From Ruegeria sp. HKCCD4315 (lineage in GTDB: Bacteria > Pseudomonadota > Alphaproteobacteria > Rhodobacterales > Rhodobacteraceae), in the NCBI RefSeq assembly GCF_013112245.1, contig NZ_WVRN01000002.1, forward strand, positions 434,001-498,000: 64,000 bases of DNA, read 5' to 3'. Both the position numbers and the translations under genes were made by a program. A model generated the notes under the pieces. It did no database searches. It had not been told where the DNA came from and saw nothing but the letters and a program-made list of their open reading frames with translations. Shown here one piece after another: positions 1-8,198 of this stretch. Each line of letters opens with the position of its first letter. Position 1 is the first letter of the stretch.

Positions 1-825
1 GTCCTGCCCTACCCTCACTCCTGTTTTGGCTGCGGCTGACAAGGCGCCAAGGGTCATCGCCTCGTTAGCGCAAATTATAGCGCTTGGTGGGTTCGGCAGT
101 TTCAATAGTGCCGAAAAGGAAACTTGGCCTGTCTCTGCTGTCGTTGGCCCGGTTTCTATCAGTGTCGGGTCGAAACCTACCCCTGCCTCTGACAAAGCAT
201 CTGCATAACCCTTAAGTCGTTGTTGCGCATAGATCAGATCATCAGGAGGGTTGATCAATGCGATCCGAAGATGACCCAGGCGGATCAATCGCGCTGTCGC
301 ATCGAAGGCAGCCGCCTGACTGTCGAGGTCTACATAGGCATGCGGCCGGGTACTGTCGCTCATACCATATGTGACGAAAGGGAATCTTTTGGCCTGCAAA
401 TATGCGATGCGCGGGTCGTTCACACGGGTGCCCGAGAAGATCACGCCGTCGGCCAAACCCTCTTGCACGATTGAGCGCAAGGTCTCCAGCTCAGTGTCGC
501 TTTCGCTGATGCTGAAAACGCTGAGTTGATAGCGCGACCCCTGAACCGCGCCTGAAATTCCGGCCAAAATACGCGTGAATTCTACGCCTTCCCATTCCTC
601 GGCGGACTCTTCCGACACGCTCACCAATACCGCGATCCGATAGGATTTGTTGGTGCGCAGCTTGAGCCCATCCAGGTTGACGCGATAGCCTAAGGCGGCG
701 GCGGCCTTTTGAACCTCCTCCCGCGTTTCTTGTTTCACTGACGGGGCATCCCGCAACGCGTTCGAGACTGTGCCAACAGAATAGCCTGTCTTCTTGGCAA
801 TCGATTTGATCGTCGCCCGCGCCAT
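1..825 (-). CDS. LacI-family transcriptional regulator (C-terminus cut by window edge)
   Basis: This reading frame runs off the left edge and gives 275 codons with no stop. The N-terminus (MARATIKSIAKKTGYSVGTV...) is a LacI helix-turn-helix with the hinge-type LGYRVN segment near residues 45-50. The effector domain of the periplasmic-binding-protein fold follows, with segments such as LADGVIFSG and LGHLRIALIN. The start ATG shares one base with the stop of the upstream isomerase gene (TGATG), so the two are co-transcribed and probably translationally coupled. A perfect LacI-type palindrome precedes the isomerase and is the likely autoregulatory site. The ligand is unknown; context suggests a sugar or sugar derivative. 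Confidence 0.9.
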   Translation of the reverse strand, partial: MARATIKSIAKKTGYSVGTVSNALRDAPSVKQETREEVQKAAAALGYRVNLDGLKLRTNKSYRIAVLVSVSEESAEEWEGVEFTRILAGISGAVQGSRYQLSVFSISESDTELETLRSIVQEGLADGVIFSGTRVNDPRIAYLQAKRFPFVTYGMSDSTRPHAYVDLDSQAAAFDATARLIRLGHLRIALINPPDDLIYAQQRLKGYADALSEAGVGFDPTLIETGPTTAETGQVSFSALLKLPNPPSAIICANEAMTLGALSAAAKTGVRVGQD

Positions 826-1574
826 CAGGTGGCCCCGATCAGCTGTTCGGTCAGGAACATCCGCCCTGTGTTCAACGTGCGTCTGTGATTAGAACTTTCG
901 TCATGTTCTACAAACAGATCGGTGCAGTTGCTGTGCGCGAGGGCATTTAATGTGGCACCCCAGTCCACAACGCCCTCACCCAGATCGCGCCAACATTCGT
1001 CACCTGTCCCAGCATCCGGATCGATGTCTTTTGCATGGACCGACAGGATTCGGTCCGCGTGGAGAGTGAGTGTTGCCGCAGGGTTCAGGCCAGCAGCTTG
1101 CAGCCAGCCGACATCCGGCTGCCAATAAACTTTCCCCTGAGCCAGTATTTGATCCAGAGGCGTTTCACCGGGGTTTCCCACCAAATCAAAATCATGATTG
1201 TGATAGGCAAGGCGGATGCCGTGTTCACTAAGCTGATCAGCCCATTCAGACAACTGGCCCGACACTGCCATCCATCCCCGGGCAGTGTCGGGCCGCACCT
1301 GGGGCGCCAGCCAAGGCATGACGGCCACCTGGCATTCCAAAAGACCCAGAACTTCGACGACCTCGTCGAAACGGGTGTCGAACTCTTCCCAGTCAAAATG
1401 CGCCGACCGAACATTTAAACCCGATTGATGAACAATGCGTGCCATCTGCCGCGGGCTGAGATCATGCAGGCCAGTGGTTTCGACATCAGTAAAACCGCAA
1501 GCTGCAACCAGACGCAGCTGATCTGACAGATCGCCACATTGCCGGACGGTATAAAGCTGGGCTGAAACTCTCAT
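825..1574 (-). CDS. Sugar phosphate isomerase/epimerase family protein (TIM barrel)
   Basis: The 249-residue product has the xylose-isomerase-like TIM-barrel pattern: AYHNHDFDLVG at residues 124-133, QPDVGW with D154, SVHAKDID around H180, and FVEHD with E223. These are the usual metal-binding positions of the family. Relatives include hydroxypyruvate isomerases, inosose dehydratases and 3-keto-sugar enzymes, so the exact substrate cannot be named. It is the first gene of a two-gene unit with the LacI regulator downstream. It sits 80 bp beyond the end of aglK, with its own operator in between, so it may be expressed separately from the agl operon. A role in metabolism of an imported oligosaccharide or a modified glucose is inference. 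Confidence 0.82.
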   Translation of the reverse strand: MRVSAQLYTVRQCGDLSDQLRLVAACGFTDVETTGLHDLSPRQMARIVHQSGLNVRSAHFDWEEFDTRFDEVVEVLGLLECQVAVMPWLAPQVRPDTARGWMAVSGQLSEWADQLSEHGIRLAYHNHDFDLVGNPGETPLDQILAQGKVYWQPDVGWLQAAGLNPAATLTLHADRILSVHAKDIDPDAGTGDECWRDLGEGVVDWGATLNALAHSNCTDLFVEHDESSNHRRTLNTGRMFLTEQLIGAT

Positions 1575-1582
1575 TCACCACC

Positions 1583-1598
1583 ATTGAAACGTTTCAAT
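1583..1598. promoter_or_regulatory. LacI-type operator upstream of the isomerase-lacI pair
   Basis: ATTGAAACGTTTCAAT is a perfect 16-bp palindrome ending 9 bp before the isomerase start codon. Short arms CCACC and GGTGG flank it. The core with a central CG is the usual form of LacI/GalR operators. It is probably the site of the regulator at 1-825; binding is inferred. Confidence 0.7.
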
Positions 1599-1654
1599 TA
1601 TGGTGGAATACGAACTATCGCGTTGTCAAGCGTCGCGTTGAACGCCAGTTGCTA

Positions 1655-2737
1655 TCACTTTCGCATCGATACGCCGTTGTGGAACAGGTGTACTTTTTCA
1701 GGGGCTGCGGTCACGGAAACCGTTTGTCCGCGCATATTCCTTTGAACACCAGGCAGTTTGGCAATTGGCGCTTCTGCGTCCGCGGTTTTTTCAAAGTACA
1801 ACAGTGTGACTTCACCCAAAGCCTCGGTGAAATCAACGGTTCCAGTCAGGATCGCGGTGCTTTCTGTGATGACAAAGTCTTCAGGGCGCACCCCGATCTT
1901 GACCTGCTTACCCTGATCACTGTCCTCGGTCGGAATCGCGGAAACGGCGGTGCCGCCCGAGGCAAGCTCGACAGTCGTTGTCGCCCCCGTTCCGGTGATC
2001 GTTCCGGGCAAAAGGTTCATTGAAGGCGAGCCAATGAATTGGGCCACAAACTCGTTGTCGGGCGTTTCATAAAGTTCAAGCGGCGTGCCAACCTGCGCAA
2101 TGCCCTTGTTGGCCAAAACCACAATTCGGCTGGCCAATGTCATCGCTTCGACCTGATCGTGGGTGACGTAGATCATGGTGCTGTCGGGCATGGCCTCTTT
2201 CAGCCGCGCGATTTCGATCCGTGTGGCGACCCGGAGGGCTGCGTCAAGGTTCGACAGAGGCTCATCAAACAGATACACTTTCGGGTCGCGCACGATCGCG
2301 CGCCCGATCGCAACACGTTGTCGCTGACCGCCGGATAGAGCTTTGGGCAACCGGTCCAGAAAGGGGTCCAGTTGCAGAATCTTGGCGGCACGCTCTACCG
2401 CAGCGTCAATCTCGGCCGTAGGCATCTTGGCGATTTTCAGGGCAAACGCCATGTTTTCGCGCACGGTCATGTGGGGATACAGGGCGTAGCTTTGAAAAAC
2501 CATCGCGATGCCCCGTTGTGCGGGCGGCACATCGTTCATGACCTGCCCTTCGATTTCCAGCGTGCCGCCTGTAATCTTTTCTAAACCGGCAATCATCCGA
2601 AGCAGAGTGGATTTCCCACAACCGGAAGGACCAACAAAAACGATCAGTTCGCCCTGCTCAATGTCGAGATTGATGTTCTTCAGAACGTCAACAGGGCCAT
2701 AAGACTTGGCGACATCCGTTAGGTTGAGTTCAGACAT
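1655..2737 (-). CDS. aglK: Alpha-glucoside ABC transporter ATP-binding protein
   Basis: The 360-residue ATPase is of the MalK/UgpC type. Walker A GPSGCGKST is at 36-44, the Q-loop lies near FQSYALYPHM, the signature LSGGQ is at 134-138, Walker B has DEP at 158-160, and a TOBE-type regulatory domain fills the last 120 residues. It should energise the AglE-AglF-AglG importer at the inner membrane. It is the last gene of the minus-strand operon, 3 bp after aglA. Sequence alone does not fix the substrate. The assignment to alpha-glucosides (sucrose, maltose, trehalose type) comes from synteny with the rhizobial agl operons. Confidence 0.93.
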   Translation of the reverse strand: MSELNLTDVAKSYGPVDVLKNINLDIEQGELIVFVGPSGCGKSTLLRMIAGLEKITGGTLEIEGQVMNDVPPAQRGIAMVFQSYALYPHMTVRENMAFALKIAKMPTAEIDAAVERAAKILQLDPFLDRLPKALSGGQRQRVAIGRAIVRDPKVYLFDEPLSNLDAALRVATRIEIARLKEAMPDSTMIYVTHDQVEAMTLASRIVVLANKGIAQVGTPLELYETPDNEFVAQFIGSPSMNLLPGTITGTGATTTVELASGGTAVSAIPTEDSDQGKQVKIGVRPEDFVITESTAILTGTVDFTEALGEVTLLYFEKTADAEAPIAKLPGVQRNMRGQTVSVTAAPEKVHLFHNGVSMRK

Positions 2738-2740
2738 GTC

Positions 2741-4396
2741 TTATCCCTTTCCCCGAACCATCAGGCAGAATTGCGAAGCCGCCAAAGTGATTGAATTGTC
2801 GCCTTGAATGCCACCCAATTCCAGACCGATGGACTGCCAATCGCCGTCCGGTACCTTCACCTCTGTGGTGTCTGATCCGAGGTTGAACGCACAGAAAACT
2901 TGCTCGGAACTATCCTCACGCAGGAAAGTCAGAACCGGACCTATTTCGTTCATCTCAGACAGGCGTCCAGATGCCAAAGCCGGGTGTGCATGACGCAGTG
3001 CAATGGCGCGGCGATAGTGGTTCAGCATCGATTGCGGATCCGCCTCGGCCCGGTCTACCGCGTGCTCAGCCTGCTGGACGCTGACCGGCAGCCAGGGTTC
3101 TGCGGTGCTGAAGCCGGACTGTTCATCCTGCGCTTGCCAAACCATTGGCGTACGGCAACCGTCGCGGCCTTTGAATTCGGGCCAGAACTCGATGCCATAG
3201 GGATCTTGTAGCTTCTCAAACGGCACATCTGCTTCGTGCAGGCCCAATTCTTCGCCTTGATACAGGCAAGCCGAGCCACGTAGGCACATCATGAGAACCG
3301 CATGTTGCCGGGCCGCGGTATCATCCAAATTCCAGCGAGAGGCATGGCGTTGCACGTCATGGTTCGAAAACGCCCAACAGGGCCATGCATCCCCTGCCTT
3401 GGCCTGCAATTGGTCAAAGACATGTTTGGTGTAACTTGCCGTCAGTGCGCGTTTCTCGAGAAACTCAAACGCATAGCACATGTGCATCCGCTTGTCGCCC
3501 GAGGTGTATTCGCCCATGATCTCGAGCCCACGCTGCGCATCGCCGACCTCGCCCAGGCACGCGCGGCCTTCGTATGCGTCCGTCAGCGCGCGCAGCCGTT
3601 CAAGGAATGCGATATTTTCGGGTTGGCTTTTCGAGAACAGGTGGTCCTGATGGTTGTACGGGTTGACTGCTGGTGCAATCGACGCGTTGCGCTGATCCAT
3701 TGGCAGGGCTGGGTTGTTGCGCAGTTCCTTGTCATGGAAGTAAAAATTGATTGTGTCCAACCGAAAGCCGTCTACACCAAGATCAAGCCAGAACCGTGCG
3801 ACGTCCAACAAAGCATCCTGAACATCCGGGCAGTGGAAGTTCAAATCCGGCTGCGATGTCAGGAAGTTGTGCAGATAGTACTGCAGGCGGCGAGAATCCC
3901 ATTGCCACGCCGAGCCGCCAAAGATCGAAAGCCAGTTGTTTGGTGGTGTGCCATCCGGCTTGGGGTCAGCCCATACATACCAGTCGGATTTCGGGTTTTC
4001 ACGGCTGCTGCGGCTTTCGCTGAACCAAGGGTGCTGGTCCGACGTGTGCGACAGAACCAGATCGATCATGATCTTCAGTCCTTTGGCATGCGCCTGATCC
4101 AGAAGCTCTTTGAAGTCCTCCAGCGTTCCGAACATGGGGTCGACATCGCGATAATCGCTGACATCGTATCCAAAGTCTTTCATTGGTGACTTGAAAAACG
4201 GTGAGATCCAGATCGCATCAACGCCGAGCGACGCGATATAATCCAGTCGCGCGGTGATGCCTTTCAAGTCACCGACCCCATCGCCGTTGCTGTCCTGAAA
4301 ACTGCGCGGGTAGATCTGATAGATCACCCCTCCTCGCCACCAATCCGAAGACAGTTTTGTTGCTTTGCTGTGTTCAAAGTTGTTCTGCACGTTCAT
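2741..4396 (-). CDS. aglA: Alpha-glucosidase, GH13
   Basis: The 551-residue protein has the GH13 (alpha/beta)8 signature. The nucleophile is D214 in GVDGFRLDTINF, the acid/base is E283 in CLGEVGD, and the transition-state Asp is D347 in FSNHDVQR. The N-terminal segment WWRGGVIYQIYPRSF is typical of oligo-1,6-glucosidase and alpha-glucosidase members. There is no signal peptide, so it acts in the cytoplasm on imported alpha-glucosides such as sucrose or maltose and releases glucose. It lies between aglG (9 bp upstream) and aglK (3 bp downstream). The fructokinase and glucokinase encoded divergently would take the products onward, which favours sucrose-like substrates by inference. Confidence 0.93.
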   Translation of the reverse strand: MNVQNNFEHSKATKLSSDWWRGGVIYQIYPRSFQDSNGDGVGDLKGITARLDYIASLGVDAIWISPFFKSPMKDFGYDVSDYRDVDPMFGTLEDFKELLDQAHAKGLKIMIDLVLSHTSDQHPWFSESRSSRENPKSDWYVWADPKPDGTPPNNWLSIFGGSAWQWDSRRLQYYLHNFLTSQPDLNFHCPDVQDALLDVARFWLDLGVDGFRLDTINFYFHDKELRNNPALPMDQRNASIAPAVNPYNHQDHLFSKSQPENIAFLERLRALTDAYEGRACLGEVGDAQRGLEIMGEYTSGDKRMHMCYAFEFLEKRALTASYTKHVFDQLQAKAGDAWPCWAFSNHDVQRHASRWNLDDTAARQHAVLMMCLRGSACLYQGEELGLHEADVPFEKLQDPYGIEFWPEFKGRDGCRTPMVWQAQDEQSGFSTAEPWLPVSVQQAEHAVDRAEADPQSMLNHYRRAIALRHAHPALASGRLSEMNEIGPVLTFLREDSSEQVFCAFNLGSDTTEVKVPDGDWQSIGLELGGIQGDNSITLAASQFCLMVRGKG

Positions 4397-4405
4397 CAGA
4401 CGCCT

Positions 4406-5554
4406 CTATTTTACAGATCCGGCCAACAGGCCCCGGACCAGGTATTTTTGCATTGCGAAGAAAACGACCAGCGGCACAAAGATCGAGACAAAAGCGGCGG
4501 TCGCAAGAATTTCCCAGTTGCCACCTCGCGTCCCCAAAAGCTCGACGATGCGGTTGGTCATCACGGTCGTCTGGCCTGTCGCGTCGATCAGGAAGACCTT
4601 CGCAACCAGAAGGTCGTTCCATGTCCAAAGGAACTGGAAGATCGCGAAAGACGCCAGCGCCGGGAAGCTGAGCGGCAGGATCAGTTTGGTGAAGATCTGG
4701 AATTCAGTGGCGCCGTCGACGCGGGCATTTTCGATCAGGTCACGCGGCAATCCGGCCATGTAGTTGCGAAGCAGATAAATCGCCAAAGGCATCCCGAACC
4801 CGGTATGTGCCAGCCAGACGCCCAGATAACCCTTGCCGATGCCGATATTCAGGTGGAATTTCAGCAAGGGGATCAGGGCAAGCTGAAGCGGAACAACCAA
4901 CAGCCCAACAACCGCCGCGATTAACAACGCCCGACCGGGAAAATCCATCCAAGCCAGCGCATAGGCCGCAAAGGCGGCAACCAGAATCGGGATGATTGTT
5001 GCCGGGATCGTCACGGTCAGCGTATTGAAGAACGCCTTGGCCATGCTGTCCGTACTGCTTTGATCCAGAAGAACTTTCTGGTAGTTGTCCAAAGTGAACT
5101 CGGGCGGCAACTCAGCCGTCACAAAGATACGTGCGCCGCGGTTTCCGGAGAACTCTTCGGTGTTTTCCATCCGGTAATAACCATCAGCGTCCACTGTGAT
5201 CGTGCCACCTCGGCGTAGTTCAGCCGTTTGGCCGGGCGCAAAGGCGTCGACTTCGCGCGCACTGATGCCCCAGCTCGAAATCTTTGCCTGCTCGCCCGCG
5301 TCAAACAATTGGCCTTCAATCACGTATACGCCGTTTTCCAACACCTGTGTTTCAGGTGCGGCGCTGCGAAGGGTCAGGTTCTGCTCGGATGGAAACAGCG
5401 ATCGCCACCACCCGCTTGATGAGATTTGGTCGGCTGTCCGAAAGGACGAGACCAACAGACCCAAAGTTGGAATGACCCACAACACCACAAGAAAGATGAC
5501 CGAAAGGTGTACAACCCATCTGAGCGCCGGTTTGGTTCCTGCAATATCGCTCAT
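4406..5554 (-). CDS. aglG: Alpha-glucoside ABC transporter permease (MalG type)
   Basis: The 382-residue membrane protein has its first transmembrane helix around residues 15-35. A large extracytoplasmic insertion of about 100 residues follows, rich in beta-type sequence (APETQVLENGVYVIEG). The remaining helices carry the EAA loop ENARVDGATEFQIFTKLILP. The insertion makes it longer than classical MalG (about 296 residues) and is typical of AglG. It pairs with AglF as the inner-membrane channel. It starts with ATG 3 bp after the aglF stop and is followed by aglA. Confidence 0.92.
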   Translation of the reverse strand: MSDIAGTKPALRWVVHLSVIFLVVLWVIPTLGLLVSSFRTADQISSSGWWRSLFPSEQNLTLRSAAPETQVLENGVYVIEGQLFDAGEQAKISSWGISAREVDAFAPGQTAELRRGGTITVDADGYYRMENTEEFSGNRGARIFVTAELPPEFTLDNYQKVLLDQSSTDSMAKAFFNTLTVTIPATIIPILVAAFAAYALAWMDFPGRALLIAAVVGLLVVPLQLALIPLLKFHLNIGIGKGYLGVWLAHTGFGMPLAIYLLRNYMAGLPRDLIENARVDGATEFQIFTKLILPLSFPALASFAIFQFLWTWNDLLVAKVFLIDATGQTTVMTNRIVELLGTRGGNWEILATAAFVSIFVPLVVFFAMQKYLVRGLLAGSVK

Positions 5555-5557
5555 GGC

Positions 5558-6565
5558 TTACTCCATCTCCTTGCGGGCATTGCGCACGTTCCAGACGAGG
5601 ATCGGAGCAACCAGCAGCATAATCACCATGGCCGAGGCTGATCCGACGCCCCAGTCATTGGCCCGGAAAAGCTTGTCGTACATGTAGTTTGCCAGCACCT
5701 GTGTCTCCCACTGGCCGTTGGTCATCGCGAAAACGATGTCAAAGACCTTGAGCACGGTGATTGTGATCGTCGTCCAAACCACAAGGATGGTTGTCTTGAT
5801 CTGGGGTACCTTGATCTTGAAGAAGATCTGGAACGGATTCGCGCCGTCCAGAATGGCTGCTTCAATGGTTTCTTCGGGGATGCCCCGCAAGGCTGCCGAA
5901 AGGATGACCATGGCAAAACCGGTCTGAATCCAGACCAAAACGATCATCAGGAAAAAGCTGTTCCAGAACGGGACCGTCAGCCAGGTTTGCGGTTCGGCCC
6001 CGCCAAAAAAGATATAGAGCGCGTTCAGGATGCCAATCTGGTCTTGTTCTGCAGGTCGCGCATCATAGACCAGTTTCCAGATCACTGAAGCGCCGACAAA
6101 AGAAATCGCCATCGGCATGAAGATCAGAGATTTGGCGAAGTTGCCCCAGCGGATGCGGTCAGTCAGTTGCGCAACAAGCAGACCAAAGGCCGTTGACATA
6201 GCCGGCACAACGATCAGCCAGAACATGTTGTTGCGCATGGCCTCCCAAAATTTGGGCTCAGCCGCCATTTGCGAGTAATTGTCCAAACCGACCCACTTGT
6301 ACCCGCCGCCGGGCACACGCTCCGTGAGTGACAGGCGCAGGGTTTCAACAACCGGATAGGCCAGATACAGCCCCAGCGCAGCCAGCGCAGGGAACAGAAA
6401 CAGCCATGGCCGGATCATGTTGGCCCGGTTGATGTTGCGCCCCGCATTCGGCCCGCGCGGCGGGAACAGGACTTTGTCCAGAAACTGGTTGGAGAGGTAG
6501 AAATAGCCCACACAACCCGACACGCCGATGGCGATCGTCAGCAGGCCTTGAAGTGCCGGTGTCAT
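5558..6565 (-). CDS. aglF: Alpha-glucoside ABC transporter permease (MalF type)
   Basis: The 335-residue permease has about eight hydrophobic segments and the EAA loop EAAILDGANPFQIFFKIKVP near its C-terminus. The open frame extends upstream into aglE. The ATG at 6565 is preferred because the protein then begins MTPALQGLLTIAIG, a natural first membrane helix, and avoids a 113-bp overlap. No strong Shine-Dalgarno precedes this start; only a weak GATGAG is visible. It forms the channel together with AglG. Confidence 0.9.
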   Translation of the reverse strand: MTPALQGLLTIAIGVSGCVGYFYLSNQFLDKVLFPPRGPNAGRNINRANMIRPWLFLFPALAALGLYLAYPVVETLRLSLTERVPGGGYKWVGLDNYSQMAAEPKFWEAMRNNMFWLIVVPAMSTAFGLLVAQLTDRIRWGNFAKSLIFMPMAISFVGASVIWKLVYDARPAEQDQIGILNALYIFFGGAEPQTWLTVPFWNSFFLMIVLVWIQTGFAMVILSAALRGIPEETIEAAILDGANPFQIFFKIKVPQIKTTILVVWTTITITVLKVFDIVFAMTNGQWETQVLANYMYDKLFRANDWGVGSASAMVIMLLVAPILVWNVRNARKEME

Positions 6566-6589
6566 GGTGCGCTCATCCGTTTGGCAAGT

Positions 6590-6611
6590 GGGGCGATCCT
6601 TAGACCGCCCC
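6590..6611 (-). terminator. Intercistronic stem-loop between aglE and aglF
   Basis: Read on the minus strand, GGGGCG and CGCCCC form a 6-bp GC stem with a 10-nt loop, just after the aglE stop. There is no T-run, so it is more likely an mRNA-stabilising or partial-termination element than a full terminator. Such hairpins often raise the level of the binding protein relative to the permeases. Confidence 0.5.
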
Positions 6612-6620
6612 AGCGGTTGA

Positions 6621-7979
6621 TTACTTGGCCGCGTCCCAGGACGACTGGATTTCGCTGGCCACGGTGGCTGCGTCTTTTGCACCCGACGAATAATCCACCA
6701 TCCCGGTCCAGAACGTTCCCGCACCAACGGCACCCGGCATCAGGTCAGACCCGTCAAAGCGGAAAGTGGTGGCATTGGTCAGGATTTCACCCTGCCCACG
6801 CTGGGTGTCGTTGGAATAGTTTTCAGGGTTAGCACCCAGGTGAGGCGTCAGGAAGCCGTCTTGAGACATCATGATCTCATGCGCAAAAGGTGTCTTGAGG
6901 AACTCCATGAACGCTTCGGCGGCAGGATTCGGGTTGGTGACGGTAAACAGCGTGCCCGCCCCAAGTACCGGAGTACCCAGATCCTTTTCTGCATAAGCCG
7001 GGAAATAGAAGAAATCGGCATCAACGCCCAATTCAGTGCCCTCAGGGAAGTACGCCGGAATAAACGACGCTTGGCGGTGCATCATGCAGGCCGGAGGGCT
7101 GTCGAACAAACCCTTGGGGCTGTCGCGAAAGTCAATCGCGGCGGTGTCGTCAGCATCCCCGACAACATAGTCATCGTTGCGAGTAAAGCTGCCATATTCC
7201 TCAATTGCGGCGATCACCCGAGGATCGTCAAACTTCATCTCATTCGACACCCACTGGTCATAGACTTCCGGCGGCTGGGTGCGCAGCATCAGGTCCTCTA
7301 CCCAGTCGGTTGCAGGCCAACCGGTCGCGCCACCCGATGCCAGGCCAACGCATAGCGGAGTTTCGCCATCTTCGACCATCTGGTCCATCAGCGCTTTGAA
7401 CTCTTCCATGGTCTGAGGCACGTCGTACCCGAAATCTTCAAAATTCTCCGGGATGTACCAGACCAGAGATTTCACGTTCACGTTGAAGAAGAAACCATAG
7501 AACTCGGCAGCACCTTGATCGTTCTCGAAGGTGCCCAGATCGACCCAGGACTGACCTGCGGCAAAGTTATCTTTGATCCAGTCAGCCGATCCTTCGGCCA
7601 GCGGTGTCAGATACCCCTGCTTCGCAAGGTTTGCGGCCAGACCGGGCTGTGGAAACACCGTCAGGTTCGGCGCCGAGCCTGCTGCCGCGTCAATGAGGAT
7701 TTGCTGCTCAAGCGAATCTGAACCCACATAGCTGGAATTCGCGCCTGTTGCTTCGTCGAAATACGCAACAAGGTTCTCAAAGGATTTGCCTTCACCCGCC
7801 AGCCAGGGACCAAAAATGGTCAGGCTTTCCCCGGACAGATCGTTTGCATCGGCAAAAGCCTGAAACCCGTCCCAGTCAAAGCTGCCCTCACCTACGGCGT
7901 GGATCAATTCACCTTCCGCCTGAACAGATCCAGCCATCAGGGCGAACACCGCCGCACCTGCATAAAGCGAGTGTCTCAT
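6621..7979 (-). CDS. aglE: Alpha-glucoside ABC transporter substrate-binding protein
   Basis: The 452-residue protein begins with a Sec signal peptide (MRHSLYAGAAVFALMAGS, cleavage probably after VQA). It continues as a cluster-1 sugar-binding protein, with SLTIFGPWLAGEGKSFENLV typical of AglE. It captures alpha-glucosides in the periplasm and delivers them to AglF-AglG. It is the first gene of the operon and has a strong Shine-Dalgarno (AGGAGG) 5 bases before the ATG. The divergent promoter region upstream carries a LacI-type operator 44 bp from the start codon. A hairpin follows the gene. Confidence 0.93.
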   Translation of the reverse strand: MRHSLYAGAAVFALMAGSVQAEGELIHAVGEGSFDWDGFQAFADANDLSGESLTIFGPWLAGEGKSFENLVAYFDEATGANSSYVGSDSLEQQILIDAAAGSAPNLTVFPQPGLAANLAKQGYLTPLAEGSADWIKDNFAAGQSWVDLGTFENDQGAAEFYGFFFNVNVKSLVWYIPENFEDFGYDVPQTMEEFKALMDQMVEDGETPLCVGLASGGATGWPATDWVEDLMLRTQPPEVYDQWVSNEMKFDDPRVIAAIEEYGSFTRNDDYVVGDADDTAAIDFRDSPKGLFDSPPACMMHRQASFIPAYFPEGTELGVDADFFYFPAYAEKDLGTPVLGAGTLFTVTNPNPAAEAFMEFLKTPFAHEIMMSQDGFLTPHLGANPENYSNDTQRGQGEILTNATTFRFDGSDLMPGAVGAGTFWTGMVDYSSGAKDAATVASEIQSSWDAAK

Positions 7980-8022
7980 CTCATCCTCCTCCCAAGTTTT
8001 CGCGCGCTTGCAGACTCAGTTT

Positions 8023-8034
8023 CAAAGCGCTTTG
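8023..8034. promoter_or_regulatory. LacI-type operator in the aglE-aglR intergenic region
   Basis: CAAAGCGCTTTG is a perfect 12-bp palindrome within the 219-bp divergent region between aglE and aglR. The 10-base core TTCAAAGCGC recurs near the aglR start (8178-8189), so both are probably AglR sites. The rest of the region (7980-8198) is AT-richer than its surroundings. It must hold both divergent promoters, but I could not place -35/-10 boxes with confidence. Confidence 0.65.
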
Positions 8035-8177
8035 GATGCGATGTGTTATCCGCTAACATTTTCTCTCTGTCAATAATTCGCTTTCCCGATCCAGCAATAT
8101 TAATAAATCTGGCAATTGCGGCAAAACAAGTTGACGGACGCTTAAATTGCCCACACAACAAGTGCGAGCACACAATT

Positions 8178-8189
8178 GAAGGCGCTTTG
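8178..8189. promoter_or_regulatory. Second, imperfect AglR operator overlapping the aglR translation start region
   Basis: Read on the minus strand, this site gives CAAAGCGCCTTC preceded by TT. It shares TTCAAAGCGC with the operator at 8023-8034, and the centres are 155 bp apart. It ends 9 bp before the aglR ATG, so binding there could block aglR expression directly. A GAAGG at 8178 could also serve as ribosome-binding site for an alternative TTG start at 8187. Confidence 0.5.
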
Positions 8190-8198
8190 AATAGCAAA

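Noticed and set aside
3302-4189. Plus-strand open frame of 295 codons opposite aglA
   Set aside because: No domain and no start signal; aglA on the other strand has full catalytic residues.
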